In this document: piece after piece, positions 1 through 9,377 of the stretch
How the letters are laid out: each line of letters starts with the position of its first letter
How positions within the stretch are numbered: the stretch's first letter is position 1
NCBI RefSeq assembly: GCF_000802205.1
Contig: NZ_CP012850.1
Location: 496,001-560,000 of the forward strand
DNA from: Candidatus Nitrosocosmicus oleophilus
Lineage (GTDB): Archaea > Thermoproteota > Nitrososphaeria > Nitrososphaerales > Nitrososphaeraceae
Reading direction: 5' to 3'
Length of the DNA: 64,000 nucleotides
The notes under the pieces: generated by a model
Databases searched by the model: none
Seen by the model: the letters and a program-made list of their open reading frames with translations, nothing else
Told to the model about the DNA's origin: nothing
Translations under genes and position numbers: made by a program

Positions 1-3000
1 CACCTGCTTTTTAACTACATAATTCCGCTGATTGTAACTGAAGCGAGTCACCGTCCCACGTGCATCTATCATCGCTATCTTACGGCCACTCTTATCGTAA
101 ACTGTTTGAGAGATTATTTGACCCAGAGGATCAACTATGCTGGTCGGCTTGCCATCTAGGTTATATTCATAATATATAACATTACCTCGTCCATCTGTGA
201 GGCTTCTCGTTTCACCGTGCCGTGTCTTTGAAGTAGTTATTTGCCGTCCTTCTGGAGTGGTTACCATCACGATACGATTTGTCTCGTCATATGTATACAC
301 AGTCTCGTTTCTAAGTGCATCAATCAGGCGATACTCGCGACCGAAAGCATCAAAATCAGTGCGCATTACATGTTGCAACGGATCTTTTATCTCAACGCTT
401 CTACCATTATCAGGATAAAACTTTGTAGTTACCCAACCCAATGCGTCAATCGATCGAATAATACGACCGAAAGCATCAAATTCCAACCGTGTATTTGAGT
501 TAATTCCCCCCACATCTTCGGTCTGCGATACTAAGTGTCCGACCAGATCGTAATCGAACTGGCTGGTAGTGCTCTGACCTTTCTGAGTAGATTGCACTCT
601 GGCAACCAACTCTTGAAAGTCGTTATAGATATTCTCTGTAAATCCTTCTTCTGAATCTTCCTGTTTTACTAGCTGGCCACGACGATCATATTCATACCGG
701 GTGATCTGATCAGCACTTGGGTTGGCAATCAAAGACAACATATCAAATAAGGATTGATCGGCCAATCCACCACCCTCACCACTTCCGCTATCTCTATAGA
801 GTAACTGATTCATGTTAATATTGTTCAGAAGTGCAGCATAGCGATGAACCTGTTCTGGTTGCCCGAAACTGTTGTAAAAAGTTTCGGACACTTCACCGGC
901 AAGACTACTGTCCTCCTCATATCCAACGACATTAACCGAATGGGTTTGTCGATTCTCACGGTCATAATAATAAATAGTCAAGTTGCCATTAGCATCAATG
1001 CTTCGCACCAATTGACCTAGCGTGTCGTATGCGTAGGAAGTACCATATTCACGTATTGCCTGCTCTATTCTCTCCGGAGTTGGGTTCGCCCCTAGCCAGG
1101 CATCGCCTTCGCCTCCCAAACTCGCCGTTACCTCGTTATAGGCGTTATAAAAAGTACGCTGTGCGCGTTCTTCGTCAGTACCTCTTGCTGTGATCACACG
1201 GATAAGGCGACCAACCGGGTCGTACTCATTGTGTGTCAGCGTTGATCCGTCATGCCCTGTGACCTCTAGAATCCTCCCAAAGTTATCATATTGTACAAAG
1301 GATACAAGATGAGGTATCCCTGCCCTGTTTTTTAAGGAATCTAAAGAGTCCGTTTCTGTAACAACTACCGGCGACATGTATCGCAGTGTTCGCTGGGTAT
1401 TAAGCGCGTCATTGTATATCGTCTCAGTCAGAAATTGCTGCTCGTCTACGGATCCAGTTACACGGGCCTGTTTATCATAATATAGGTAACTTCGCAGCCC
1501 GCTTGTATCGACAGGTAGCCATGCCGAGACTTGATTGCTCCCCACAGACTGATTGGGGGTCACCATGGCCTGCTTGTGAATTCGTAATGACAGAGTTCTT
1601 TCAGTCGATTTACCGTTGGGATTAATGACCTGAAAACGAATGCTGTAGAATCCTTCATAGCTACAAGCTCCAGTAATCGACCGAGTAATGGCATCAAACG
1701 ATAGCCCAGGCGGCAATCCTCCAAGTACTCGATAGATGAGCATTGATCCAATCGCTTCTGGGATTACATGGTTCACAGGTACATTTGCTACCAAGTCCAA
1801 CGGAGATAGTGTAATCCATTCAGGCCCTGCTCCGCCTCCTGTTTCTCCCCCATCTACTGTCTGCTCGTCTGATGAAGGGACTGGAAGGAAATTGAAAGGT
1901 AAAGTAATATCAGAGGCTCCACCGCGGTCATCTTCGACACGCAGGGCTATGCTTTCATTAGTTACTGCTAAAGGAGGGTTTCCACGCAACGTACATTTAT
2001 CGGCGTCGAAATTCATCCAAGTGGGCAGATTACCAATCACGCTGAAGATAAGCCGGTTGCCATATGCACTATATGCAGCCATGCGACAACTAAAAGGTTG
2101 GCCAGCAACCAAGATTTGTTGAGTGGCACCTATCCAAACGGGCATAGAGTTAATTGTTGCTGCTGCTTCTGCCGCGGGACTCCGTTGGCTATATCGAACC
2201 GTTTCTATAAGTCGACCGCCCGCGTCATATTTGAATTCGGTTAAGAATCCAAGTGCATCAATTATTCCAACACGACGACCGTCTTTATCGTATAGGTATC
2301 GCGTCACGCGATTGCCAGTTTGTATCATAACCAAGCGGGAAAGATCATCATAGGAATTAATGGTGACAACCCCCAAGGAGTCAGTATAGACAGTTATTCG
2401 ACCTACCTCATCATATTCCATGGTTGTGCTGCGATCATTTGTAGTATCTACGATCACATCACTATCTGCTCCGCCTACTGTAAGAGTAGCCTTTGTCACG
2501 GTGTCTGTCGTGACGTCGTACCAGTCCGTGACATTTGCTGGGTTCTTATATAATGTCTGACGGAAGAGTAGTCCAGTCATATTGTACTCAAACCGTGTCA
2601 CTGCTCCGGTAGCGTCAACCTTGAACTCGAGATTACCTGCAGCATCATAAAATCGGTAGCGACGGCCTCCTTGTGAATCCTCAAGCATTTTAAGCCGGTC
2701 AGCATTGTCATACAAGTAACGCCTTTGTCGCGTACTGGTTCCGTCGGTTTGGCTAACCTCCGTTAGACGGCCGCGGATGTCATATTCGCGGGTTTCGATG
2801 AGGCCACTAGAATAGGCCACGATAACGCGCCGGTTAACATCGTCGTAGGTGACGGTTTGAGAACCATGAGGACTATTATTAGTTAGAACTCGGCCAATTC
2901 CATCAAATGTATTACTGTTTATGCTGGTGCGGATATTGCGAGAGGGACCCCGTACACTGATTGTATTCTTTAATTGGGCATAAGCATCGTATTTAAATTC

Positions 3001-4686
3001 AGTTACACTAGTCTGTTCGTCAAGCACGCCAGAACCAGACGAGCTGATCGTCGCGTAACTCGTTTGCTGACTCACATTGCCGCGTGAATCATATTTATAT
3101 TCAGTGAGCTGGACCTGTGTAACATCTGGGAGTCCCATCACCCAGTTTTTCATATTAACCTCCGTCAATTGATGAGCCGAATCAAGATTGGTTACGTCAT
3201 AGGTATTACCTATGTATAATAATACCTGAGTTAGCAATCCAAAGCCATTGTGCTGACCACCGTAACGATTTTCAGTCACGCGTCCTTCTGGGCTTACTAC
3301 AAAACGCAATCGCGCATTTGAGTCATATACATAACGCGTGGTGATAGGATTGATCCCCTGTTGAGATCCGTTGCCATCTGGCTCAGTAATTAGGTAGCGA
3401 GTCTCGTTCACGAGTTGGTTTAGAGGGTTGAATATGCGTCTAATAGTATTGCCGGCCGCATCACGCTCAAATTCGTTGTTACCCGCGCTATCATACTCGA
3501 AGCTAGTTTTATTATTTTGAGGGTCAGTTATAGATTGAATGTTCCCTGCATCGTCATATTCGAATTTCTTCGACATGTAAGAGCCTACCACAGGGGGCGT
3601 TAGAACCTCGGTTAGGCGGCCATTGGACCCATCGTGGCGATACGCCCAGACCTGACCATCGCCATCTGTGATCGTCGTTATATTCGTTGGAACCTCGTAG
3701 GCGATTGTCCATTGTGAGCTTGGTAGTCCACCCTGATCGGTGACGGCACTCACTCTGCCCAAGTGGTCATAGTTAAAAATCACTCCCACGCCGTCGCTCT
3801 GAGTTACACTTACAATGCGGTTACTCGTAGTATCATAGACATAGCTTGTGACAAAACCATCACCAACAGGGATACTACCGCTGTTAGGTGTTAGATATCT
3901 CGTGACTGTTGACAAGCGGCCAAGGTTATCGTAGTTGTAATCCACTAGTCTCAGTGGGTCGCTCAGTGTTGTGGATGGGTTGCCGCTAGAATCTTCAGTA
4001 AGTGGAATTGCTTCTAGGTGCTGCAGGCGGGTATGGCCACTGAATGAGTTATATGTAAGTTTGATCGCCTGTCGGCTTATAGCATCTTCAATAAACGTCA
4101 ACAACCCATTGCTGTCATAGGTTATGTTGATACTATTATTGCTAATATCAGTTTGGCGGACTAGACGTCCAATCATATCTGGGCCGTTTGAATTCGAATA
4201 CCTCTCCGTAGTGCGCAGAGAGCCATCTGTCCATACCCACTCAGTCATGGTATCGTCATAAGTCAGTTGGTCGTGTGCTCCACGGTCGTCGGTTGTTAAA
4301 AATACGTTATGAATGGAATTCCAAGAATAAGTTGTCTCGTGGCCGTCTCCATTGATTAATAAAATGGTCGCCTCTGGTTCGGGATGCAGAGGTGACCCAG
4401 GACCCTGAAATCTCAGAGTCTTTTCATAATTCCAACGCCAAACATCTTCATTACCAGCACTAGGTGTACCTAGAGAATTATATGTGTGTAATGCAAGCAG
4501 ATTCATTCCCCGACCCGCTAGTTGAATATCATGAGATTGGAGTACCAAGTTGCCATTAACAGCGTTGACGTTGGCTTGGATGCTTCCCCCACCGACGCTC
4601 GATTGTCCAAGTACTCCTGGAGTACCTATAGTATTTAGTGATGTATTCAGTAATCCTAAGCCGTTGCCTGCAACAATAGCTACCAT
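1..4686 (-). CDS. Giant RHS/YD-repeat protein, C-terminus outside window
   Basis: I read this frame codon by codon: it has no stop from the ATG at 4686 to base 1, so at least 1562 residues are present and the end is missing. The first in-frame stop upstream is at 4693-4695. The N-terminus has the entry motif of RHS proteins (GNLVLQSHDIQLAGRGMNL near residue 45). Dozens of YD repeats follow (pattern YDxxGR, for example YDEVGRI, YDKDGRR and YDAAGN). Around residues 860-1040 the repeats are interrupted by two Ig/cadherin-like He_PIG-type modules (LPTWMNFDA and LPPGLSFDA motifs), after which YD repeats resume. No signal peptide is obvious. In the family, the repeats build a shell enclosing a C-terminal toxin or adhesion domain; that end lies outside, so function is open. 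Base composition is clearly more GC-rich than neighbouring genes, which suggests transfer. The RHS identity is firm. Confidence 0.93.
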   Translation of the reverse strand, partial: MVAIVAGNGLGLLNTSLNTIGTPGVLGQSSVGGGSIQANVNAVNGNLVLQSHDIQLAGRGMNLLALHTYNSLGTPSAGNEDVWRWNYEKTLRFQGPGSPLHPEPEATILLINGDGHETTYSWNSIHNVFLTTDDRGAHDQLTYDDTMTEWVWTDGSLRTTERYSNSNGPDMIGRLVRQTDISNNSINITYDSNGLLTFIEDAISRQAIKLTYNSFSGHTRLQHLEAIPLTEDSSGNPSTTLSDPLRLVDYNYDNLGRLSTVTRYLTPNSGSIPVGDGFVTSYVYDTTSNRIVSVTQSDGVGVIFNYDHLGRVSAVTDQGGLPSSQWTIAYEVPTNITTITDGDGQVWAYRHDGSNGRLTEVLTPPVVGSYMSKKFEYDDAGNIQSITDPQNNKTSFEYDSAGNNEFERDAAGNTIRRIFNPLNQLVNETRYLITEPDGNGSQQGINPITTRYVYDSNARLRFVVSPEGRVTENRYGGQHNGFGLLTQVLLYIGNTYDVTNLDSAHQLTEVNMKNWVMGLPDVTQVQLTEYKYDSRGNVSQQTSYATISSSGSGVLDEQTSVTEFKYDAYAQLKNTISVRGPSRNIRTSINSNTFDGIGRVLTNNSPHGSQTVTYDDVNRRVIVAYSSGLIETREYDIRGRLTEVSQTDGTSTRQRRYLYDNADRLKMLEDSQGGRRYRFYDAAGNLEFKVDATGAVTRFEYNMTGLLFRQTLYKNPANVTDWYDVTTDTVTKATLTVGGADSDVIVDTTNDRSTTMEYDEVGRITVYTDSLGVVTINSYDDLSRLVMIQTGNRVTRYLYDKDGRRVGIIDALGFLTEFKYDAGGRLIETVRYSQRSPAAEAAATINSMPVWIGATQQILVAGQPFSCRMAAYSAYGNRLIFSVIGNLPTWMNFDADKCTLRGNPPLAVTNESIALRVEDDRGGASDITLPFNFLPVPSSDEQTVDGGETGGGAGPEWITLSPLDLVANVPVNHVIPEAIGSMLIYRVLGGLPPGLSFDAITRSITGACSYEGFYSIRFQVINPNGKSTERTLSLRIHKQAMVTPNQSVGSNQVSAWLPVDTSGLRSYLYYDKQARVTGSVDEQQFLTETIYNDALNTQRTLRYMSPVVVTETDSLDSLKNRAGIPHLVSFVQYDNFGRILEVTGHDGSTLTHNEYDPVGRLIRVITARGTDEERAQRTFYNAYNEVTASLGGEGDAWLGANPTPERIEQAIREYGTSYAYDTLGQLVRSIDANGNLTIYYYDRENRQTHSVNVVGYEEDSSLAGEVSETFYNSFGQPEQVHRYAALLNNINMNQLLYRDSGSGEGGGLADQSLFDMLSLIANPSADQITRYEYDRRGQLVKQEDSEEGFTENIYNDFQELVARVQSTQKGQSTTSQFDYDLVGHLVSQTEDVGGINSNTRLEFDAFGRIIRSIDALGWVTTKFYPDNGRSVEIKDPLQHVMRTDFDAFGREYRLIDALRNETVYTYDETNRIVMVTTPEGRQITTSKTRHGETRSLTDGRGNVIYYEYNLDGKPTSIVDPLGQIISQTVYDKSGRKIAMIDARGTVTRFSYNQRNYVVKKQV

Positions 4687-4697
4687 CACGTCTCACA

Positions 4698-4958
4698 TTA
4701 TGTTTTTGATGCTATAACGCCAAACCTGTTTACATCATTAGAAACCCCTTGTCCGATTCTAAAATTATTATGATAATAATTAAATAAATATGCCAATAAT
4801 ACCCAATGTTGTAATATACAGAGACCCTTGATTTTCACCACTGATGTAAAGTATAGAATCCCTAAAAAGATAGAATTGCTGAAAAATGGGCCTGAAATAC
4901 AAAGTGTTCTTAGAATACTTATTCGGCGTTCAAATTGATCATGCGTTGTCTTTGACAT
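4698..4958 (-). CDS. Small hydrophobic protein upstream of RHS gene, hypothetical
   Basis: This is an 86-residue open frame that ends 12 bases before the RHS start and is read in a different frame. The N-terminus is charged (residues 1-18), followed by two hydrophobic stretches (about 24-40 and 45-60) that could be membrane segments. Its position would fit a co-transcribed helper of the RHS protein, but I recognise no immunity, chaperone or secretion family in it. Its base composition resembles the AT-rich background rather than the RHS gene. It may be a chance frame. Confidence 0.35.
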   Translation of the reverse strand: MSKTTHDQFERRISILRTLCISGPFFSNSIFLGILYFTSVVKIKGLCILQHWVLLAYLFNYYHNNFRIGQGVSNDVNRFGVIASKT

Positions 4959-5135
4959 TATTTACAATAATGAATCACAAAAAATATATCTTATTTTTCC
5001 ATTAATTCTTAGAACTACATATTCTAATACTTTGAGAATTAATACTTTGTAACCAACTAGCATAAATTTACTGTCTAGATCGGTCGGAAATTCCTTCCAA
5101 GAAAAATGTCATACCACTTGTATTCATGAAGCCGT

Positions 5136-6455
5136 CTAAGATTTAGATATAACCGACAAACTTTGTAATTCATTCCAATACTTTTGGAATAGAATATCTT
5201 GAACTAATACATGAGTGTTGTTATGGGATATAGATAAGTGAATTCTGTTCATCACCGGATAAGTTATCTTGAGTATTTGTTTTGCATCACAAATCATCAA
5301 AAGCCCATTAATTTTTCCCAGTTTATTGGAATATCCTATTGTTATCCTCTTTCCTTTGAGGGAGGAATTTATCCTATTTATCTGTCGAACTATTTGAGAA
5401 TTGTATCCATCCATCAAAATCTTGATTACTACTCCCTTTTTAGAAAGATTCAGTAACTGGAGCCAAAAGCTGTTGTCTTCCCTAAAATATTTCAATATAT
5501 TGACAGAACTTAAAATTAGTAACTCCCTTTTTGATTGTTCAATGAAAGTGGCTATGTCTACTTTTGTATCTTTAATATGGCGAAATGACTTGTGAAAGAT
5601 TGCTGTCTTCCGATATTCTATCTCTGAATTTCTGTCCTTGAGAGGGATTGATATTTCCAAGATCTCTCTGTCCATTATTATGGTAATGCTTTTAGTTTGT
5701 GTTGATTTATTTAGATGATGTATTTCTATTTGAGGACATCCAATTAATATCTCTGAATCGTTAGCTTCGATCGGACTAGTTGTTTTAATTAGCATTCGAA
5801 TCAAAATCCCATTATTAGTTTTTTCTTTTACCACATCTAGCATCCCAAGTTCTTTATATAATTTTAGAGACTCTAGGGTCGAAAAGATGAGTTGTATTTC
5901 TGTAGTTGAAGATGACAGGAACTTCGTAATTATGGAAGCTACTTCATCAGAATCACGGATGGTTTCTGTGAACTCACTTTTCAAACTATCTTCAATTTCT
6001 TTTATTCTCTGCAATCCAGGTATGGATTTGTTCCATAAAGTATCAAAGAAACATTGTTGCTGTTGAACAAAAGCACTGATTGAATTTGATAGGAGTAATG
6101 GAGGTGCTGAGGATTTCCCAGATTCTGCTGTTGCTCTGTAATAAAGTCCATCCACAATTCCAAAATTTCCCTTAATCGCATCCATATGGCGTAGATCAGA
6201 TATTTCCCTGAGTTTCTTGCAATATTCGATGTTCTCTTTTGTGATCTCTGAAATGAATCTTAGCTGTATGCCTCTGGCTTTGGCATCTACATATACCCTG
6301 GTTATAGGATGATTGGGAATTACAAAGGTTGAAGGTGCATCAAAATCCATACATGCACATATGGTTTTTTTGGCTAATGAAATCAGTTTAACTGTGTCAT
6401 CGATAATATTTTGATCACCGTAGATAACCTTTGTTTTCTCTTCAATGTCCATCAT
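5136..6455 (-). CDS. Sensor-type protein with PLD-like sensing domains, no kinase
   Basis: A 439-residue soluble protein. The N-terminal half has the sensing module that, from memory, precedes histidine kinases in Nitrososphaeria: residues forming a PLD-like fold (RGIQLRFISEITKENIEYC), an RHMDAIKGNFGI motif and the closing FFDTLWNKSIPGLQRIKEIE segment that normally leads into the kinase. Instead of His-kinase and ATPase boxes, a second domain follows (about 180-439) with strands such as GVVIKILMDGYNSQ, similar to the sensing domain itself. It may be a stand-alone ligand or redox sensor, or a decoy partner. It is a paralogue of the gene at 6723-7703, with which it shares near-identical DNA (5394-5658). 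No dedicated neighbour suggests a partner. Family assignment is by recall; the coding call is firm. Confidence 0.8.
   Translation of the reverse strand: MMDIEEKTKVIYGDQNIIDDTVKLISLAKKTICACMDFDAPSTFVIPNHPITRVYVDAKARGIQLRFISEITKENIEYCKKLREISDLRHMDAIKGNFGIVDGLYYRATAESGKSSAPPLLLSNSISAFVQQQQCFFDTLWNKSIPGLQRIKEIEDSLKSEFTETIRDSDEVASIITKFLSSSTTEIQLIFSTLESLKLYKELGMLDVVKEKTNNGILIRMLIKTTSPIEANDSEILIGCPQIEIHHLNKSTQTKSITIIMDREILEISIPLKDRNSEIEYRKTAIFHKSFRHIKDTKVDIATFIEQSKRELLILSSVNILKYFREDNSFWLQLLNLSKKGVVIKILMDGYNSQIVRQINRINSSLKGKRITIGYSNKLGKINGLLMICDAKQILKITYPVMNRIHLSISHNNTHVLVQDILFQKYWNELQSLSVISKS
5394..5658. repeat. Near-identical block shared with 6981-7245 (copy 1)
   Basis: This 265-base segment matches 6981-7245 at a constant offset of 1587 bases. 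It is identical except for a short patch near 5606-5616. Flanking parts of the two genes are homologous but diverged, with another nearly identical stretch at about 5165-5230. The pattern points to recent gene conversion or recombination within a tandem duplication. Confidence 0.9.
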
Positions 6456-6722
6456 ATTCTATTACCGTCGTTTAATGCAAATAATGTTAATGCAATCTTC
6501 AATCGCAAGATAGATTTTCTTCAGATGACTTAATAACTTATGGATGACTGGTTATTAGATGACAAAATTGGGTATGTGGATTTGGTAAATGGTTAGGAAT
6601 GAAAAAATCTCAACAGCGGCATTTATATAATTTTACCATTGTGTAGTATATGACTGCTTGCTAAATCTGTTACATATTTATTCCGAAAAAATATAATAGA
6701 AACTCATACCCGCAAAGCTATT

Positions 6723-7703
6723 TTAGACTTGAGTATGCTCCGCCAAAATTAGTAATTCATTCCAATACTTTTGGAATAGAATATCTTGAACTAATACACG
6801 AGTTTTGTTATGGGATATAGATAAATCAATTCGATTCAACGCTAGACGTTTTATCTCGAGTATTTGTTTGTTATCACAAATCATCAAAAGTTCGTCTATT
6901 TTTCCCAGTTTATTGGAATATTTTATCATCACACCATCGTCTTTCATTGAGGAATTTATTCTGTATACTTGACGAATGACTTGAGAATTGTATCCATCCA
7001 TCAAAATCTTGATTACTACTCCCTTTTTAGAAAGATTCAGTAACTGGAGCCAAAAGCTGTTGTCTTCCCTAAAATATTTCAATATATTGACAGAACTTAA
7101 AATTAGTAACTCCCTTTTTGATTGTTCAATGAAAGTGGCTATGTCTACTTTTGTATCTTTAATATGGCGAAATGACTTGTGAAAGATTGCTTTCTGTAAA
7201 TACTCTATCTCTGAATTTCTGTCCTTGAGAGGGATTGATATTTCCCAGAGATTGTCAAATAGCAATTTCTGTTTTTCTACCAAAGATTTAAGATTGCTAA
7301 AAAGGGCCTGTGATGGTCTTTGTTCGTCCTTATGAAACATACAAATCATATATGTTCGATTGTCAGTAATTCCAAAATTACCTCTCAAATCATTAAGGTG
7401 TCTTATCTCGTATTTTCTGATTGAATTAACGAGTGCAACATTCTCAGGAGTAGTTTCTATTATTGTTCGTATTTTGATATTCCTTTCATCTATTAGTTTC
7501 TCCATTAGTATAAAACCATCCTTCAGAAAGGTGGAAATATAATCAAACATCTTGCCATCTAAAACTGAATCAACACTTAGAGTGGTCATATTAACAGAAT
7601 CTATGATTAACCTTTCCATTTGATGGATGTCGTATACCACATCTGTTATTTCAGGAAACCTGTGGTGAGTTTCTAATAGTTTATTGAATGTAACATCTTC
7701 CAA
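6723..7703 (-). CDS. Shortened paralogue of the kinase-less sensor protein
   Basis: A 326-residue protein related to the 5136-6455 product. The N-terminal part keeps the sensing-domain hallmarks (RHLDDLRGNFGITD, then LLFDNLWEISIP), but about 110 residues of the longer paralogue are missing. At the LWEISIP junction it passes straight into the C-terminal domain (PLKDRNSEIEY onward). This junction coincides with the start of the near-identical DNA block, so the gene looks like a recombination product joining an N-terminal half to a copied C-terminal half. No kinase, HTH or membrane segment is visible. It probably acts as a cytoplasmic sensor or partner, but no target can be named. Confidence 0.78.
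   Translation of the reverse strand: MEDVTFNKLLETHHRFPEITDVVYDIHQMERLIIDSVNMTTLSVDSVLDGKMFDYISTFLKDGFILMEKLIDERNIKIRTIIETTPENVALVNSIRKYEIRHLNDLRGNFGITDNRTYMICMFHKDEQRPSQALFSNLKSLVEKQKLLFDNLWEISIPLKDRNSEIEYLQKAIFHKSFRHIKDTKVDIATFIEQSKRELLILSSVNILKYFREDNSFWLQLLNLSKKGVVIKILMDGYNSQVIRQVYRINSSMKDDGVMIKYSNKLGKIDELLMICDNKQILEIKRLALNRIDLSISHNKTRVLVQDILFQKYWNELLILAEHTQV
6981..7245. repeat. Near-identical block shared with 5394-5658 (copy 2)
   Basis: Second copy of the 265-base block. It ends exactly where the encoded protein switches from the N-terminal sensing module to the C-terminal domain. Confidence 0.9.
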
Positions 7704-8202
7704 TTATTTCTACAATATATAGTGGCCAGATTAAAAATGTCATGGTAATTTCATCACAAAGGGTGAAAAAGTCAAAACAAATTTCAAACTTTAGTCGACA
7801 GCTTCTATTTTTTTGAAATATACTTAAATCATCATGACCGCAAGGTGAAAGTACAAATGTCGGTGACCAGAGGTTTATGAAACAAATTTGACATGAAATT
7901 TGATTCAATTTTGTTTGTTATTAAATGACGAGTTGAATTAATCGAATCTATATGATAACAGGAACAGAGGTTTCCGTTGTGCGATCACTGCTAAAAAAGG
8001 ATTCAATGCCTATACTGCTTACAAATAATTAAACCTTGTGAATTTGATCGATTTAACTTTAACGCAAGGAGACTGTAAGAATGGAAGGGAATTGGGGGCT
8101 TAATAACTTTCTTGTATTCAAAGGTTTAAACTTTGGATAGTAGAGATGTGATTCACCTATTTTTCTTGATGCCGCACATCGGATTCAAATTCTTGAGTAA
8201 AA
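7704..8202. other. Intergenic, nothing recognised
   Basis: About 500 bases between two minus-strand genes. A short frame at 7681-7908 overlaps the sensor gene start and does not look like a protein. No RNA gene, repeat or strong hairpin was seen. Confidence 0.5.
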
Positions 8203-9330
8203 TTATCGAATCAACTTTTTTTGAATATACTCCAAAGAATCCTTTGCTTGTACTTTTGAATCCATGTGATCTATCAGAGATCTATTCCTAATGTGCTTCC
8301 TAATTTCAAGGGCCTCATAACCATGTCTCTCTGCGTTATAAATTTTGATCATTTTCTTTGTATTATCAGAAAAGTCATCAAGGTATTTTTTATCTATTGA
8401 GGTATTTTTTTTGTCAGTTGTTATTCTAAATTCATCCATTGATGTCTTATGATATCCATAATCGATCCCATCAAATATATGAAAATCCTCAATATCCTTT
8501 TCCTCTTTCAGTTTCAGTTGAAGATCTGGAGGCAATGGTCTTTGAACATGAGATGATCCAAATGAATCAAATCCCATCACATAAGCCATTATGTCTTTAG
8601 CAGGGGCTACATCCCTTTTTTTCTGAATCCTCGTAAAAGGCACATTCAAAGCATGAATAAAAGTATCAATTTCATACTTTTCATTAATCGATTTTGATAG
8701 TCTTTTTAAATCATTCATCAATGAATAAAAATCTAGAGGGTTTTTTCCGTGACAATCCAACATAAAATTGGTAATCTTGTTATCATAATAGAATCGACAA
8801 AGTTCTTTAAATTCAACGGGAGCCAAAATAGGAAAAAATCCAAAAAAAACTGGGTCATCTCTAATATTTCTCACAGAATCATAGAATCTCCTTAAATACA
8901 GCTTGAGTTGATCTAAATCCAGCCCGCTTACTATAGGAGGTATAACAATCTCATTATAAGGAGTACATAATTCATTAGCTAAATAATCTATATTTTCGGA
9001 ATCGATTTTATCTGCTATATCAAAATTTACAATTAAGAAATTAATATCATTTTGACCATGTTTCCTAACCAAATTATTAATGCTTTGAGAGAATCTACTA
9101 TTTTCTTTCGTATCATTCTTAATTTTATGAAATTTTGAATTCGATAAATTTATGTGAATTTCATTGATTCCTCTTAACTTATTTTCTTTAATAATTCTCG
9201 ATTCGGACCTAGGATCTTTCAAGTGAAGAGCTCTAATAGGAGTACTGATTTGTTTTTGACCAAGTTGTATAGTCTGAGTTTTGCAAGAAAAGTTCTCGTC
9301 GTGTATCACTTTCTCTATTGAAAAATCCAT
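8203..9330 (-). CDS. Hypothetical protein, possibly TGT-like (tRNA-guanine transglycosylase fold)
   Basis: A 375-residue soluble protein I cannot place firmly. The N-terminus (about residues 1-40, with IQLGQKQISTPIRALHLKD) recalls the opening strand pair of archaeal and bacterial tRNA-guanine transglycosylases, where a small hairpin is followed by an ETP motif. Later segments (NFLIVNFDIAD, FFGFFPILAPVEF, NFMLDCHGKNP, YVMGFDSFGSSHV) look like alternating strands of a TIM barrel. The catalytic Asp pair and zinc-binding Cys/His set of true TGT enzymes could not be identified. It starts 47 bases from the divergent antitoxin-like gene at 9378, so the two probably share a promoter region. TGT-like proteins also occur in DNA-modification (DpdA) loci, but no other dpd gene is seen here. 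Confidence 0.6.
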   Translation of the reverse strand: MDFSIEKVIHDENFSCKTQTIQLGQKQISTPIRALHLKDPRSESRIIKENKLRGINEIHINLSNSKFHKIKNDTKENSRFSQSINNLVRKHGQNDINFLIVNFDIADKIDSENIDYLANELCTPYNEIVIPPIVSGLDLDQLKLYLRRFYDSVRNIRDDPVFFGFFPILAPVEFKELCRFYYDNKITNFMLDCHGKNPLDFYSLMNDLKRLSKSINEKYEIDTFIHALNVPFTRIQKKRDVAPAKDIMAYVMGFDSFGSSHVQRPLPPDLQLKLKEEKDIEDFHIFDGIDYGYHKTSMDEFRITTDKKNTSIDKKYLDDFSDNTKKMIKIYNAERHGYEALEIRKHIRNRSLIDHMDSKVQAKDSLEYIQKKLIR

Positions 9331-9377
9331 GAAATCATAAACAAAAATTATATTATTTACCTTTTCTATCTTTCATA

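Noticed and set aside
1560-1751. Short minus-strand frame of 63 residues
   Set aside because: It lies in a different frame inside the RHS gene and is explained by it.
197-2553. Several plus-strand frames over the RHS gene
   Set aside because: They are antisense shadows of the continuous minus-strand RHS frame and have no protein-like features.
7681-7908. 75-residue minus-strand frame with Cys/His residues
   Set aside because: It overlaps the start of the sensor gene, and the Cys spacing does not match a known zinc finger.
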